DNA of 64,000 nt from Maribellus maritimus (GTDB lineage Bacteria > Bacteroidota > Bacteroidia > Bacteroidales > Prolixibacteraceae): assembly GCF_022267315.1 (NCBI RefSeq), contig NZ_JAIKLE010000005.1:124001-188000 (forward strand), given 5' to 3'. Under the pieces are notes generated by a model. The model was not told where the DNA came from. It did not search any database and saw nothing but the letters and a program-made list of their open reading frames with translations. Made by a program: the position numbers and the translations under genes. Shown here piece after piece: positions 63,180-64,000 of the stretch (position 1 is the stretch's first letter; every line of letters begins with the position of its first letter).

Positions 63180-64000
63180 ATGAAAACTTCAGTCTTTTAT
63201 TACGCTCAAAAAAAACTCAGATTTAAAAATACAACAATTAAAAAATTCTTTTCTACAGTTTTGTTTCTCTTTCTGTCATATTTTATCGACGCACAAACTA
63301 ATTTTCGTCCGGGGTATTACATCACCTGGGAAAATGATACTGTTTACGGATTTATCGATTACAGGGGCGAAATCAGAAATTCCAGTTTTTGTTCATTCAA
63401 AGAAAATGAAAAATCAGAATCTGTTAGGTTTGAACCATCAGAAATTAAGGCATACCGCTTTACCGACAGTAAATATTACATTTCAAAAGAGATAAAAATT
63501 GACGACAGAGAAAAGCAGGTTTTTGTAGAATTCCTGCTGAATGGAATTATTGATTTGTATTTCTATCGCGACATAAATAATTATATGTACCTGATTGAAG
63601 GAGAGAATGGACAACTCGTTGAACTCACCAATGAGAAAAATACTGAATATATTGCAGGAAAAGGCGAAACCGAAAGAAAAACACTAAAATATATCGGGCA
63701 GTTAAAAGCTACGCTGGCGGATTGTAAAGAAATTCAAAAGGATATTGAAAACGTAGCACTAGAACACGAATCGCTGATCAATATCACCAAAGAATATCAC
63801 GATTATATGTGTGACGATGAACAATGCATCATTTATGAAAAACAGGTGCAAAAGAGTAAAATTAAAATCGCGCCGGTAATAGGTGGTGGAATTTCGTCAC
63901 TGTATTTTGATAAAGGCGAATTTTCGAATTACAATTTTGACAACACGCAGTTTCCAATGATTGGTTTACTGATTAATATTTCTTTGCCCAAGTGGAACGA
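63180..64000 (+). CDS. Beta-barrel-like protein, paralog of the upstream gene (partial)
   Basis: Cut by the window edge after 273 codons. The first 35 residues are unusual: a charged stretch precedes the hydrophobic signal segment VLFLFLSYFIDAQ, so translation may begin internally. The mature region shares the layout of the preceding gene: GYYITWENDTVYGFIDY, then VRFEPSEIKAYRFTDSKYYISKEI, a helical region with Cys residues, and the start of a barrel (KIKIAPVIGGGISSLYF). The gene begins 59 bases after its neighbour. Probably a tandem duplication with divergence. Confidence 0.75.
   Translation, partial: MKTSVFYYAQKKLRFKNTTIKKFFSTVLFLFLSYFIDAQTNFRPGYYITWENDTVYGFIDYRGEIRNSSFCSFKENEKSESVRFEPSEIKAYRFTDSKYYISKEIKIDDREKQVFVEFLLNGIIDLYFYRDINNYMYLIEGENGQLVELTNEKNTEYIAGKGETERKTLKYIGQLKATLADCKEIQKDIENVALEHESLINITKEYHDYMCDDEQCIIYEKQVQKSKIKIAPVIGGGISSLYFDKGEFSNYNFDNTQFPMIGLLINISLPKWN

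Overview
The window looks like chromosome from a Bacteroidota, most likely an anaerobic or facultative member of Marinilabiliales (Prolixibacteraceae-like). This placement is inferred from gene content and was not tested against a database. Supporting signs are A/T-rich leaders without Shine-Dalgarno sequences, repeated TAnnTTTG -7 promoter elements, a type IX secretion (T9SS) sorting domain on a CotH protein, LytTR/LytS regulation, DUF4369/DUF5106 thioredoxin lipoproteins, a PUR/DUF3276 protein, 6-bladed propeller lipoproteins and a six-subunit Rnf complex. I found no tRNA, rRNA, CRISPR array, insertion sequence or phage gene.

Layout. 1-4.3 kb: htpG (cut by the left edge), a class V aminotransferase and a patatin lipase. 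4.3-12.2 kb: an envelope operon on the minus strand with a giant bacterial alpha-2-macroglobulin lipoprotein followed by penicillin-binding protein 1C. 12.3-14.8 kb: a KefF-like/KefC-like K+/H+ antiport pair. 14.9-20.4 kb: an RseC-like gene plus rnfBCDGEA, encoding a ferredoxin:NAD+ oxidoreductase ion pump. 20.4-21.9 kb: a two-gene radical SAM/lipoprotein unit, the least understood system here. 22-24.4 kb: an Asp/Glu racemase, a cation efflux protein and a secreted protein. 24.4-25.1 kb: a gene-free stretch that may contain decayed coding sequence. 25.1-27.3 kb: ECF sigma factor, anti-sigma-like membrane protein and DUF4097 protein. 27.3-32.9 kb: a glycosyltransferase, a TlpA-like protein, a SulP transporter and two small proteins. 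32.9-38 kb: a LytTR/LytS two-component pair divergent from a trypsin-like lipoprotein co-translated with a MacB/FtsX-type permease. 38-43.4 kb: small envelope proteins, a compact ExbB-like protein, DUF5995, a T9SS-exported CotH kinase and a propeller lipoprotein. 43.4-46.4 kb: histidine degradation (hutI, ftcD). 46.8-56.1 kb: housekeeping genes (ferredoxin, ZIP transporter, nth, ABC-F, PUR protein, folD, ffh, tex). 56.2-64 kb: a DUF3089 lipase-like protein, a DUF5009 acyltransferase, a small acidic protein, an alanine/glycine:cation symporter with a large insertion, and two related beta-barrel proteins, the second cut by the right edge.

Functional themes. Much of the window concerns the cell envelope: peptidoglycan synthesis and its protection, surface lipoproteins, T9SS export and sigma/anti-sigma signalling. 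Rnf, the 2[4Fe-4S] ferredoxin, the K+/H+ antiporter and the cation symporter fit an ion-gradient economy. Points most worth follow-up are the rSAM/lipoprotein pair, the protease-permease pair, an rseC gene with no canonical start codon, helically phased direct repeats upstream of the DUF3089 gene, and an orphan terminator with structured upstream RNA at 48.9-49.0 kb.
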